DNA of 25,198 nt from an uncultured Fusobacterium sp. (GCA_900542625.1 UQOH01000026.1:1-25198), one strand, 5' to 3'. Counted from the first letter of the stretch, positions 13,745-22,667 are shown. Numbers and translations are program-made. Notes: generated from the letters alone by a model not told the origin.

Positions 13745-14217
13745 AAAGAAAATTTTATGAGGTATTATATGACAACAAAAAAACAATTAGATTATCGGAT
13801 GTATTACCTGAATCATTTAAAAAAATGCAAGAAGAAGAAAGAAGACTTATTAAAAAACAAAATGAAGAATTAGGAATAACATGTAATAGATTATTAAGTG
13901 AAACAGAAGTTTGGAAACTGGAAAGACAGAAAATAATATATGAAAGAAATAAAAATTATTTTAAATTTGGACTTTTATCTTTAGGTAGTGCTATGCTATT
14001 TGACCATTTATTTGATACTAATATATCAGAAGATGTATCAACAGGATTATGGATTGGACAAGAAATACTAAATAAAACTAATTCAATAGCATGTAATATG
14101 GAAGAATCAAATACTAATAAGTTTACAGAACAAAGTGTTGAAGACATAATAAATGAAATGTTTGCACAAGCAGAAGAAAAATATAAAAATGAAAATAAAG
14201 AGGTAAAAAACAAATGA
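13732..14217 (+). CDS. RT-operon protein of unknown function (161 aa)
   Basis: The start overlaps the last 13 bases of the RT gene, with no ribosome binding site of its own, so it relies on translational coupling. Residues 1-75 are charged and mostly helical (ESFKKMQEEERRLIKKQNEE). A moderately hydrophobic stretch at 76-94 (YFKFGLLSLGSAMLFDHLF) may touch or enter a membrane, and a second weak one lies near 103-113. The C-terminus is acidic then basic. I recognise no domain. The coupled position suggests an RT partner or effector. A SLATT-like two-helix membrane effector is conceivable, but the hydrophobic segments are too weak to claim it. Confidence 0.8.
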   Translation: MGNIERKFYEVLYDNKKTIRLSDVLPESFKKMQEEERRLIKKQNEELGITCNRLLSETEVWKLERQKIIYERNKNYFKFGLLSLGSAMLFDHLFDTNISEDVSTGLWIGQEILNKTNSIACNMEESNTNKFTEQSVEDIINEMFAQAEEKYKNENKEVKNK

Positions 14218-14978
14218 AAAAAATAATTATATTTATAACAATACTATTTATGTCTTTTAATTCATTTTCAAAAGAAAAATACGAGTTTGCAAAAAATGGT
14301 CGTATCATAGATAAAGACTTCAGAGAATTTAGTAAAATACCAACACCTGAAAGATATCCTGATTTACCTATCATAGAATATCCTACAAGACGTATTGATT
14401 GGCAAGAAGATAATGGAGATATCAGAAAAGAAGAATGGTTTGAACTATTCGAAGATGTTCTTTACAATATGAAAAAATATATAGAATTTAATAAAAAACA
14501 TCTTGAAAAATATGGAAAAGATTTTATTTTAAAAGAAACTCATGACTTAGAAGATGAAACTTCTGAATTTTATGCTTTATTTCTTAATTATCAATTAGTT
14601 GAAATTTATTCAAGTTTTAACATGAACGAAAAAAATAAGGAAATAAGGGGAAGCCATATAGTTATAGAAAAATTTGTTAACAGTAAAAAAGAATTAAAAC
14701 ATTTAACTATTGAATATAATGATTATAAAGAATACTATGCAAAAGATGATTATTGGTATCCAGAAAAAAACACTAATGGAACAATAGTAATATTTAAAAA
14801 AACATCACCAGAAACAGTTATAATAGATGGTAAAAAAATAATTTTATATGAATATAAAAAACAAAAAAATATAATAGGAAAATATTATGATTGTATAAAA
14901 GATGATTTTTCTTATACAAACAAAAGAACTGGTTCTACCAGTTCTTTTTTAATTATAATTCATTTTCTTAATTCCTAA
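14214..14978 (+). CDS. Secreted RT-operon protein of unknown function (254 aa)
   Basis: It overlaps the previous gene by four bases (ATGA) and has an AGAGGT site. An N-terminal signal peptide (MKKIIIFITILFMSFNSFS, residues 1-19) without a lipobox Cys implies export to the periplasm. The mature part is hydrophilic and rich in Tyr, Lys and Glu (RIIDKDFREF, TPERYPDLP, EWFELFEDVLYNMKKYIEF, NDYKEYYAKDDYWYPE), with beta-strand character towards the end. I know no family. The last ~17 codons run through a perfect terminator hairpin (14922-14950) and into non-coding sequence of a dead neighbour, so the C-terminus SSFLIIIHFLNS may be artificial and the gene truncated or fused. An exported protein in an RT operon is unusual. 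Confidence 0.78.
   Translation: MKKIIIFITILFMSFNSFSKEKYEFAKNGRIIDKDFREFSKIPTPERYPDLPIIEYPTRRIDWQEDNGDIRKEEWFELFEDVLYNMKKYIEFNKKHLEKYGKDFILKETHDLEDETSEFYALFLNYQLVEIYSSFNMNEKNKEIRGSHIVIEKFVNSKKELKHLTIEYNDYKEYYAKDDYWYPEKNTNGTIVIFKKTSPETVIIDGKKIILYEYKKQKNIIGKYYDCIKDDFSYTNKRTGSTSSFLIIIHFLNS
14922..14950. terminator. Bidirectional terminator inside the 254-aa gene end
   Basis: A perfect 12-bp stem AAAAGAACTGGT / ACCAGTTCTTTT with loop TCT and a T6 tract. It also overlaps the stop codon of the minus-strand EEP remnant, for which it is the natural terminator. Confidence 0.9.
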
Positions 14979-15173
14979 ATAAATAGGTATATGGTCGCTT
15001 ATTGTTAATCTATCTTTCTCTGGATAAGAAAATACTTTTACTCCAACTCTTTTATTAATATTGTTACTTAGAAGAACATTATCATATTGATTTCCGTTTA
15101 AATATCCATATTGTCCTAAAGTAGTAGCTGTATTTTTTATCTGTGCTGTGCTGACTTCCTCTTTCTTTTTTTC
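14949..15173 (-). pseudogene. C-terminal remnant of an EEP (DNase I-like) nuclease/phosphatase
   Basis: About 75 codons are open on the minus strand, ending at TAA 14949-14951 and preceded by a stop at 15174-15176, with no start codon at its 5' end. They read ...YDNVLLSNNI... KVFSYPEK... LTISDHIPIYLGIKK. YDN(V/I)L and the final SDHxP are the C-terminal signature of the endonuclease/exonuclease/phosphatase fold, the His being catalytic. The N-terminal ~200 residues are gone; the break lies next to the merR gene end. This marks the right edge of the island. Confidence 0.8.
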
Positions 15174-15191
15174 TTAGAGAATTTTTTATTT

Positions 15192-16025
15192 TTATTTCGA
15201 TAATTCTGTTTTTACTGGTATCTGAATCTCTGTTATAAATTCATTTTCATCTTCTGTTATATGTATCTCTATATGATAAATTTCATGTATGTCCCCTGTA
15301 ACTTCAAGATTATTTTCCTTGATATACTCTTTTAAAATTTCATAATATTTATAGCTTTCCTTATAGCTCCCTTTAAAAACTATTGTTAAAAAATATCCGG
15401 CATTAATAATTTCTCCTTTTACATCATTAATTATAAATGTTTCAGAAAAAGTGCCATACTCTCCTTTAATAAAATTTTCCTTTGAAAGAGTAGCTCCAAT
15501 CTCATTGTTTGTCAAAATAAAATCGCTGTCATACTCTGTCTTTTCGTTTAATATTCTCAATTCAAAATCAATTTCCCAGTCCTGTTTAAAATTTCCTTTT
15601 GAACGAAGGAATTTTCTTTTTGGAATATATTTTAAAAGAGGTTTGTTAAAATTTTGAAATGTTTTAAAAAATTCAATATTTTCAAGTTTGCTTGCAAGTT
15701 CTTCCCTTAGTTCCATAAGTTTTTTTATTTTTTCTTCCACTTTCTCCAGCTGAAATTCAAGAATATTATTGGCAGAATTAATATTTCTTTCATCTAAAAA
15801 CTCTTTTATATCCTCAAGTCCCATTCCTATATTTCTTAAATTTCTAATATTATTCAGTTTCCAAATCTGCTTTTTAGAATAATATCTGTAACCGTTTTCT
15901 CCTGTGTAGTCAGGGGAAACTAATCCAATTTTATCATAGTATCTAAGTATATCTGTGCTTATCTTATAAAGTCTGCTTATTTCACCTATTTTATAATATT
16001 TTTCTCTTGGTGATTTGCTGTTCAT
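15192..16025 (-). CDS. MerR-family regulator with effector-binding domain
   Basis: The 277-aa protein has an N-terminal MerR winged-helix domain (YKIGEISRLYKISTDILRYYDKIGLV, ENGYRYYSKKQIWKLNNIRNLRNIGMGLEDIKEFL), a coiled-coil linker (about 85-125) and a C-terminal GyrI/BmrR-like ligand-binding domain (GYFLTIVFKGSYKESYKYYEILKEYIKENNLEV, HEIYHIEIHI). Such proteins sense lipophilic or drug-like compounds and switch on transporter genes. It is divergent from the DASS transporter gene (104-bp spacer) and so is its plausible regulator. It has a strong GGAGGAATT site. Confidence 0.92.
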   Translation of the reverse strand: MNSKSPREKYYKIGEISRLYKISTDILRYYDKIGLVSPDYTGENGYRYYSKKQIWKLNNIRNLRNIGMGLEDIKEFLDERNINSANNILEFQLEKVEEKIKKLMELREELASKLENIEFFKTFQNFNKPLLKYIPKRKFLRSKGNFKQDWEIDFELRILNEKTEYDSDFILTNNEIGATLSKENFIKGEYGTFSETFIINDVKGEIINAGYFLTIVFKGSYKESYKYYEILKEYIKENNLEVTGDIHEIYHIEIHITEDENEFITEIQIPVKTELSK

Positions 16026-16058
16026 AATTCCTCCTGAAAATAATTTGTTAATTTTATT

Positions 16059-16088
16059 TTATCATAATTTGTATAAAAGTGATATAAT
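16059..16088 (+). promoter_or_regulatory. Promoter of the DASS transporter
   Basis: TTATCA (16059-16064), 18-nt spacer, TATAAT (16083-16088). It lies in the spacer shared with the divergent MerR gene. No clear MerR dyad was found between the boxes. Confidence 0.5.
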
Positions 16089-16129
16089 ATAGCGGTAAAT
16101 CAAATAAACTCTATTTTGGGAGATGATAA

Positions 16130-17578
16130 ATGAATCAAATTTTAAAAAGAAATCTTTATATTTTTGCTGCTTTTTCGCTCATTATACTTGGAAAAATAGT
16201 TCCTGTCCCCACAGGAATGACACCTGCCGGAGCGGAAATTATTGGAATTTTTTTAGGAAGTCTTTTATTGTGGCTGACGGTTGCCATTGACTGGCCAAGC
16301 CTTTTATGTATTATGGCTGTGGCAATGATTCCGCAGATAGGCTTTAAGGGAGTTTTTCAAAGTTCCTTTGGAAATGAAATCTTTCCTTTTTTAATGTGTA
16401 CTTTCCTATGTACTCACGTTTTAGCACAAACACCTTTTTTAAAAAGATGTGCTCTGTATTTCATAACGAGTCCTGCTGCTAAAAAAGGTCCGTGGTGGTT
16501 TATTGTATCTTTCTTTACAGCTGTTGCTCTTATAGGATGTTTTGTTTCTCCAACAGTGCTTTTCGTTGTTTTTCTTCCTATACTGGAAAAAATCCACGAA
16601 CTTCTGGGAATTAAAAAAGGAGAAAAAATCGGGAAAGTTTTAATGACAGGACTTGCTTTCACAGTATCAATTTCTTCAGGAATGACTCCTATTGCACACA
16701 TATTCAGTATTATGGCAATGGGATTTTATCACACTGCTACAGGACTTACAATAAGTTATGCTCACTATATGGCTTTTGCTGTTCCTGTTGGAATTCTTTC
16801 CCTTATTTTTATGATTTTGATTTTCAGATTTATATTAAATCCTGATGTTTCAGAAATTAAAAATATTGATATGAGTTCTATGGCAGCAGATATGACTCCT
16901 ATGGATAAAAAAGAAAAAACAGCAGTAGCAGTATTCTGTCTGGTAATTGCTCTTTGGGTTTTCCCAAGTCTTGTAAAAAATATCTTCCCTGCTGTAACAA
17001 AAATAAGCAAAATGGGAACTGCTATGCCTCCTATGCTTGGAGTAATTCTTTATTCTATTATATCTTTTGACGGAAAACCTATGCTGAATTTTGCAGAGGG
17101 AATGAAAAAAGGTGTTCAATGGTCAAGCCTTATTATGGCAGCAGGAACTCTTACAATAGGAAGTGCAATGACTCATCCAAATGTTGGTTTGTCTACTTAT
17201 ATTATTGAAACATTAAATCCTCTTTTAAGAGATATAAATCCTATGCTCCTTATAACAGCATTTACTCTGTGGGCATGTATTCAGACAAATTTCTCATCAA
17301 ATATGGTAACTGTAACAGTGGTTACTACTGTAGCAATACCAATTATACAGGCAGCAGGCGGAATTGTTTCATGTCCTGCTATTGTATCTATGATAGGAAT
17401 GATGGGATCTTTTGCTTTTGCAACACCTCCTGCAATGCCTCATATAGCTATGGCAATCGGTTCTGAATGGACTGATGCAAAATCTGTATTGATATATGGA
17501 TTTATCTTGATGGCAGCAAGTACAATTTTTTCTGTAGTTGTAGGATATCCTATTGCATCTTCATTGATGATATATTAA
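16130..17578 (+). CDS. DASS/SLC13-type anion (dicarboxylate) transporter
   Basis: The 482-aa polytopic membrane protein has the divalent-anion:sodium symporter layout: an early PVPTGMTPAGAEIIGIFLGSLLLWLT helix, ISSGMTPIAHIFSIMAMGF (HP-loop counterpart), and a C-terminal half containing IQTNFSSNMVTVTVVTTVAIPI and FATPPAMPHIAMAIG. The SNT/SNM-type sodium motif is recognisable as NFSSNM. It imports sulfate or C4-dicarboxylates in relatives; the substrate here is unknown. GGGAGATGAT precedes the ATG. Context (divergent MerR-type sensor, nearby shikimate/quinate genes) allows a carboxylate substrate. Confidence 0.87.
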   Translation: MNQILKRNLYIFAAFSLIILGKIVPVPTGMTPAGAEIIGIFLGSLLLWLTVAIDWPSLLCIMAVAMIPQIGFKGVFQSSFGNEIFPFLMCTFLCTHVLAQTPFLKRCALYFITSPAAKKGPWWFIVSFFTAVALIGCFVSPTVLFVVFLPILEKIHELLGIKKGEKIGKVLMTGLAFTVSISSGMTPIAHIFSIMAMGFYHTATGLTISYAHYMAFAVPVGILSLIFMILIFRFILNPDVSEIKNIDMSSMAADMTPMDKKEKTAVAVFCLVIALWVFPSLVKNIFPAVTKISKMGTAMPPMLGVILYSIISFDGKPMLNFAEGMKKGVQWSSLIMAAGTLTIGSAMTHPNVGLSTYIIETLNPLLRDINPMLLITAFTLWACIQTNFSSNMVTVTVVTTVAIPIIQAAGGIVSCPAIVSMIGMMGSFAFATPPAMPHIAMAIGSEWTDAKSVLIYGFILMAASTIFSVVVGYPIASSLMIY

Positions 17579-17588
17579 CTAATATTTT

Positions 17589-17619
17589 AAAAGCAGCCCG
17601 AAATTTTCAGGCTGCTTTT
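17589..17619. terminator. Bidirectional terminator
   Basis: A perfect 10-bp stem AAAAGCAGCC / GGCTGCTTTT with an 11-nt loop between two convergent genes; modest T-tracts on both strands. Confidence 0.85.
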
Positions 17620-17650
17620 AAGTATAAAAACAAATATATATAGAGAGTGT

Positions 17651-19648
17651 TTAACTGTTAAATAATCCCATTTTTTCAAGAGTGTTAGTTATAAATCTTC
17701 CCTCTTCCACTCCTTCAAGTATTTTTCTGGCTCTTACGCTGTCCCCAATATTTACCACAGGAATGTTCTTCTCTGAAAAATACTCTTCTATTTCAGCAAG
17801 AGCAGGCTTGTTGCTTACCATTCCAAGACAAACAAATCCGTAATCAAAGTTTAATTCAACTACCTCTTTATTTTCTAATTCAACAACAAATCTGTCAGCT
17901 TTTACTTCCATTAAAGAAGTATTAGTGTATACTTTTACATTTTTTCTCTTAATGATGTCCATCATAGCAAGTCTTGTGATTACATCTAAATCTTTTCCAA
18001 GAAGAGGAAGTCTTTCAACTATTGAAACTTTTGCTCCGTGTTCTGCAAAGAACTCAACTACGTCAAGTCCAACAGCTCCTCCTCCAACTATAACAATCTC
18101 TTTTCCTTCAAATTCAAAGTTTTTAAGATTTTTTATAGCTCCAAGTATAGAAAATACATTTGAACCTTCTTTATCAGCAAAATCTTTAAGCCCTTTTATA
18201 GGAGGCATTAAAGGTTTAGAACCTGTAGCGTTTACTATTAAATCAGGTTTTAAATTTTCTATATTTTTTATATCTCCCCTAGTATTTGTAAATGTGATAA
18301 GATTTTTCAGATTAGCTGCTCTCTGCTCAAGATATTCTGGGAAGAAAGCTATTCTGTTCTTAGCAGGGAATTTAGCTATCTCTCTTGCAAGTCCTCCAAG
18401 CTGAGCTTTTTCTTCTAATAAGAAAGTTGAACATCCAACTTCAGCTAAAGTACATGCAGCCTCAAGCCCTGCTGTTCCTCCACCTATAACAACAGCATTT
18501 ACATGTTTGTTAACTTTTCTGTTTTTATAATTTCCTTCATTTATTAAGTCAGGATTTACTGTACATCTTATTGGTCTGTTAAGTCCTATTCTGTGTCCTG
18601 CACAACCAATATTGCAAGAAATACATTTTCTTAATTCATTTTCTCTTCCAGACTGAACTTTTTCAACCCAGCAAGGTTCAGCAATAAGTCCACGTCCCAT
18701 TCCTATTATATCAGCTTTTCCAGATACTAAAATCTCCTCTGCTATTTTAGGATCTCTGATATTTCCCATTGTGATAACAGGTTTTCCAAATTTCTTTTTA
18801 ACTGTTTCTGCCATGTTTGCTCTCCATCCATCAGCAAAATACATAGCATCTATTTGATAATAAAGCGAATCATTTAATGCACATGAAACATTATAAATAT
18901 CTACACCCTTATCTAAATATTCTAATATTTCAAGTGTATCTTCAAGAGTATTTCCTCCTTCAAGAAGTTCATCTGCACTTATTCTTAAAATAACAGGGAA
19001 CATCTCCCCTACTTCCCTTCTTATTTTATCAATTATCATTCTGCAGAATCTTGCTCTGTTTTCAGGAGTTCCTCCAAATTCATCTTCCCTTTTATTATAT
19101 AAAGGTGATAAGAACTGGCAGATTAAGTAAGAGTGCCCAGCATGAATTTCTACTGCGTCAAATCCTGCTGTCTGAGCTCTTTTTGCTGCTAAAGCATATT
19201 TTTCTGCAATCTCTTCAATCTCTTGAACAGTTAAAGGTCTTGGAACTGCTCCTCCTGTTTTTGAAGGAACATTTGAAGATGATACAGGCTGTCCTCCAAT
19301 TCTTGAAGGAACTGCAGATGCTCCTGCATGATTAATCTGTATTGCTGCACAAGCTCCCTGTCTGTGAAGTCTTGTTGTAAGATTATATAAAGCAGGAATA
19401 AATCTGTCCTCATTTAATCTTATTTGAGTTGTTCCGTTTGAACCAAGAGGGAAGTCAACACAGGCATTTTCTACTATAATAAGTCCTGTTCCACCTTTTG
19501 CTCTTTGCTCATAATATTTTATGTGATCTTCCAAAAATTCACCATTCTGCCCACCAAAATTTGTACCCATCGGCATCATAGCCGTTCTATTTTTAATAGT
19601 CATATTTTTAACAGTAATAGAACTGAATAAATTTTCATATTTTTTCAT
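17651..19648 (-). CDS. Old yellow enzyme-type NADH:flavin oxidoreductase (Fe-S, FMN, FAD)
   Basis: The 665-aa protein has the 2,4-dienoyl-CoA reductase/2-enoate reductase architecture. An FMN TIM barrel (1-335) carries HAGHSYL (H169, H172, Y174). A 4Fe-4S site is C342-x2-C345-x3-C349-x12-C362. Two Rossmann nucleotide sites follow at GGGTAG (389-394, FAD) and GGGAVG (522-527, NAD(P)H). It reduces activated C=C bonds of enoates or steroid-like and aromatic-derived acids. It is the last gene of the aroD-aroE-MFS operon. The same enzyme type accompanies aroE/aroD in Listeria shikimate/quinate (qui) clusters, so a ring-reduction step on a shikimate-derived acid is a reasonable inference. Substrate unproven. 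Confidence 0.92.
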   Translation of the reverse strand: MKKYENLFSSITVKNMTIKNRTAMMPMGTNFGGQNGEFLEDHIKYYEQRAKGGTGLIIVENACVDFPLGSNGTTQIRLNEDRFIPALYNLTTRLHRQGACAAIQINHAGASAVPSRIGGQPVSSSNVPSKTGGAVPRPLTVQEIEEIAEKYALAAKRAQTAGFDAVEIHAGHSYLICQFLSPLYNKREDEFGGTPENRARFCRMIIDKIRREVGEMFPVILRISADELLEGGNTLEDTLEILEYLDKGVDIYNVSCALNDSLYYQIDAMYFADGWRANMAETVKKKFGKPVITMGNIRDPKIAEEILVSGKADIIGMGRGLIAEPCWVEKVQSGRENELRKCISCNIGCAGHRIGLNRPIRCTVNPDLINEGNYKNRKVNKHVNAVVIGGGTAGLEAACTLAEVGCSTFLLEEKAQLGGLAREIAKFPAKNRIAFFPEYLEQRAANLKNLITFTNTRGDIKNIENLKPDLIVNATGSKPLMPPIKGLKDFADKEGSNVFSILGAIKNLKNFEFEGKEIVIVGGGAVGLDVVEFFAEHGAKVSIVERLPLLGKDLDVITRLAMMDIIKRKNVKVYTNTSLMEVKADRFVVELENKEVVELNFDYGFVCLGMVSNKPALAEIEEYFSEKNIPVVNIGDSVRARKILEGVEEGRFITNTLEKMGLFNS

Positions 19649-19706
19649 AGTTTTAACCCCTTACAATAAAAAATTTAAAGTTTTGAACACAAAGTAATTT
19701 TAAGTT

Positions 19707-20915
19707 TTATACACTCTGTTTTGCTAAGATGTTATATCTGAAATTAACTATTACAGAAAGAAGTATTCCCACTGCTGTTACAGCTCCTGCAAAAACAAGA
19801 GTATATTCTATTCCAAAAATATTTGTAATATATCCTGCAAGAGCAGTCACTGTGAAAGTTGCCACGCTTGATGAAAGCATTATCATACTTGTAATTTTTC
19901 CCTTTGATACCGGGAATAAATCTGCCATTGTTGACACTGCCAGCTGAAGAACTCCTCCTGCTGCACTGAATCCGATAATAAATCCACCTGCAAGAGCCAT
20001 CATCTCAGTTCTTATTAAAAACATTCCTGCTAATGTAATAAATGATATAAGCGGATAGATAAATAAAAATCTTACAGGCTTAATCATTTTCTTTACAAGA
20101 AAGGCTGTTATAACTACTGCAAGGATAGAACCCATAGCATAATTTGACTGAATTCTTCCTGCTGCTGATTCAGAAAGTCCTACAATATCTGTTCCAAAAG
20201 CTTTGTTTATATTAAGGAAAATCTGGAAAGTTGCTGTTGAAGTATATCCAATTACTATAAGAGCTATTCCCTCTATAAAGAAATTTGATTTTACAACAGG
20301 AGCAGCATTTTCTCCTTTTACTTCACTTTTCTTTGTTCCGCTCTGATCTGGGAAAGGAAGTTTTAATAAAAATAACCCATTAATAACTAAAAGAATTATA
20401 CAGAAGATAAATGAATATCCAAAGTATAAGTTGTTCCCTGCTAAAAATCCTACCATCATAGGAAGAAGAAACTGTCCTATTGAGATGAAAAGTTTAGTAA
20501 GGATACTTGCAAATCCTGTAGAATTTACCAAAATCTCCATAGCTGCAGGAATACATCCTGAATCTAAGAAAGAGTTTGCTATTCCTGCAAGAAGAGCAAC
20601 AAAGAATCCGATTTTTGAATTTGGAGTAATAAATATAAGTCCGAAGAACAGAGCATAAAATATCATTCCGATTATAATTGTTATTCTTCTGCCAAGTTTA
20701 TCTGATATCACCCCTGAGAAAGGAAGAGCTATAAATCTTCCTATTCCCAAAGCTGATATGACATATAAAACAGCAGCGTGATTAGTATTCCAAAGTGCTT
20801 GGAAAGATTTTGTATTTTGAGCAAGTATTGAAGCACCGATACCGTGTATAAAAAAGTTTATATAGATACAGAATACTGTTACATATAATATATTAAATTT
20901 TTTCTCTTTAGCCAT
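19707..20915 (-). CDS. MFS transporter, likely shikimate/quinate or related acid
   Basis: The 402-aa protein has about 12 hydrophobic segments. The major-facilitator loop-2 motif SGVISDKLGRRITIIIG follows TM2, in the form G-x-x-x-D-x-x-G-R-R. TM1 reads FNILYVTVFCIYINFFIHG. The second half starts after a Lys/Glu-rich loop (FPDQSGTKKSEVKGENAA). It lies 22 bases after aroE and 58 before the OYE gene in a clear operon, so it probably imports the pathway substrate. Transport direction and ligand are inferred from context only. Confidence 0.88.
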   Translation of the reverse strand: MAKEKKFNILYVTVFCIYINFFIHGIGASILAQNTKSFQALWNTNHAAVLYVISALGIGRFIALPFSGVISDKLGRRITIIIGMIFYALFFGLIFITPNSKIGFFVALLAGIANSFLDSGCIPAAMEILVNSTGFASILTKLFISIGQFLLPMMVGFLAGNNLYFGYSFIFCIILLVINGLFLLKLPFPDQSGTKKSEVKGENAAPVVKSNFFIEGIALIVIGYTSTATFQIFLNINKAFGTDIVGLSESAAGRIQSNYAMGSILAVVITAFLVKKMIKPVRFLFIYPLISFITLAGMFLIRTEMMALAGGFIIGFSAAGGVLQLAVSTMADLFPVSKGKITSMIMLSSSVATFTVTALAGYITNIFGIEYTLVFAGAVTAVGILLSVIVNFRYNILAKQSV

Positions 20916-20937
20916 GTCTATATATCACCCGTAAATA

Positions 20938-21810
20938 TTAGTATTTAATATCTAATATTTCTTTCATGTAATCTATCGGCATTTGTTTTCCAGTCCACAT
21001 TTCAAAAGCTGCAGCTCCTTGGAAAAGCATCATTCCAAGTCCGTTTAATGTTCTGCATCCTGCTGATTTAGCAAGTTTTAAAAGAGCAGTTTCTCTTGGA
21101 GCATAAACGATATCAAGAACTACAAGTTCAGGTCTGAAGAAAGATGTATCAGGAATATAAGTTATTCCCTCTAATGGTTTCATTCCAACACCTGTTGCAT
21201 TAATTAAAAGAACACTTGATGCTATTTCTTCTTTTAATTTTGCTAAATCATCTAAATCATAAAGTGAAACTTTACAGTTAGTTTTAGAATTTAATTTCTC
21301 AACAGTTTTTTCTGCATTTTCAAAGAATTTATCTTTTTTATTGAAAATAGATATTTCTGCTACTCCGTCTAAAGCTGCCTGTACTTGAATAGCTGTTGCA
21401 GCTCCTCCGGCTCCTACTATTGTGATTTTTTTACCAATGATATCTACTCCTGCGTCTTTTAAAGCACTCATACATCCGATTCCGTCTGTGATGTGTCCTG
21501 TTAAAACTCCGTCGTCGTTAACTATTGTGTTTACTGCTCCGCAAAGTTCAGCTGCTGGAGATAATTTATCAAGATATTTGTGAACAACAGTTTTGTTAGG
21601 CATTGAAACGTTGCTTCCACGAACTTTCATTGCTCTGAAACCTTTTATTGTATCTTCAAGGTCTTCTGTTCCTACTTCAAATGCTAAATAAGCATAGTCA
21701 AGTCCTAATTTTGCAAATGCTTCATTATGCATTGTAGGTGAACTTGAGTGTCTTATTGGTGTTGCTATAAGTCCTATTAATTCTGTGTGTCCTGTAATTC
21801 TTTCTGCCAT
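20938..21810 (-). CDS. aroE: Shikimate/quinate dehydrogenase (AroE/YdiB-like)
   Basis: The 290-aa protein has the family's SSSPTMHN substrate motif (22-29), NVSMPNK with catalytic Lys73, ITDGIG with Asp109, NAD(P) site GAGGAATA (133-140), and the GLGMMLFQGAAAFEMWTG C-terminus. The wording GHTELIGLIATPIRHS, NVSMPNK and AFEMWTGKQMP is much closer to E. coli YdiB and Listeria catabolic enzymes than to biosynthetic AroE. This suggests reversible NAD(P)-linked oxidation of shikimate (and perhaps quinate). GGAGGATT precedes the ATG; 28 bases after aroD. The chromosome should have a separate biosynthetic AroE outside this window. Confidence 0.93.
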   Translation of the reverse strand: MAERITGHTELIGLIATPIRHSSSPTMHNEAFAKLGLDYAYLAFEVGTEDLEDTIKGFRAMKVRGSNVSMPNKTVVHKYLDKLSPAAELCGAVNTIVNDDGVLTGHITDGIGCMSALKDAGVDIIGKKITIVGAGGAATAIQVQAALDGVAEISIFNKKDKFFENAEKTVEKLNSKTNCKVSLYDLDDLAKLKEEIASSVLLINATGVGMKPLEGITYIPDTSFFRPELVVLDIVYAPRETALLKLAKSAGCRTLNGLGMMLFQGAAAFEMWTGKQMPIDYMKEILDIKY

Positions 21811-21838
21811 TTTATATAATCCTCCAAATTTTATTTAA

Positions 21839-22603
21839 TTATTTTGCATTGTGTAAAACATTAAGCATAGATACTAAGCTGTCAACATCAACCTGTCCAG
21901 GTGCAGATGCTTTTCCTGCTGCTCCGAAAGTAAGAGCAGAACCAAAAGTTTCTCCTGCAATACGGCTTATAACACCAAGTCCTCCCATTGACATTGTTAT
22001 AATAGGTGTTTCAGCATATTTTGTAACCATATCATTTGTTGCTTGAAGAAGTTTTAATACATCTCCTGCTGATTTTGGCATTACTGCAATTTTAGGAAGA
22101 TCAGCATTAAGCTCCTGCATTTTACAAAGTCTTCTTACTATCTCTTCTCTTTCTGGAGTTTTGTTAAAATCGTGGTTTGACATAACAATTTTTACTCCTG
22201 CTTTGTGAACTTCATCAACGATTTCTTTTACAATTTCGTCTCCTGTGAAAAGTTCCACGTCAACTAAATCAACTAATCCGGTTCTTGCTGTTTCAATGTT
22301 TAAAGTTTTGTAATACTCAGTTGATACTTCTTTTTCTCCACCTTCTTTTAAACTTCTGAATGTGAAAAGAATTGGAGTTTCTTTTAAAACTTCTCTTAAC
22401 TCTTTTACAAGTTCTTTTACAGCTTCAATGTTTTCCACATCATTAAAGTGATCTATTCTCACTTCAACAAGATCAAGTTTTACTTCATGAAGAGCTTCAG
22501 CTGATTTTAAAAACTCTTCTTTTGTTTTTGCTACAAGTGGTACACATATTTTAGGGATTCCCTCTCCTAACCTTATGTTTCTGATTTCTACGACATTTTG
22601 CAT
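21839..22603 (-). CDS. aroD: Type I 3-dehydroquinate dehydratase
   Basis: The 254-aa (beta/alpha)8 enzyme has its Schiff-base Lys177 in IAVMPKS, general base His144 in MSNHDF, Glu47 in VEVRID, Arg214 in GVISR and the SAPGQ lid (Gln237). It interconverts 3-dehydroquinate and 3-dehydroshikimate. As the first gene of an operon with a YdiB-like dehydrogenase, an MFS porter and an enoate-type reductase, and divergent from a LysR gene, it is more likely catabolic (quinate/shikimate use) than biosynthetic. It has a GAGAGGT site. Confidence 0.95.
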   Translation of the reverse strand: MQNVVEIRNIRLGEGIPKICVPLVAKTKEEFLKSAEALHEVKLDLVEVRIDHFNDVENIEAVKELVKELREVLKETPILFTFRSLKEGGEKEVSTEYYKTLNIETARTGLVDLVDVELFTGDEIVKEIVDEVHKAGVKIVMSNHDFNKTPEREEIVRRLCKMQELNADLPKIAVMPKSAGDVLKLLQATNDMVTKYAETPIITMSMGGLGVISRIAGETFGSALTFGAAGKASAPGQVDVDSLVSMLNVLHNAK

Positions 22604-22667
22604 GATTTACCTCTCAATTTTTTTTGAATTTAATAATACGAATTTAATTTTTACCTAAGACACTCAC

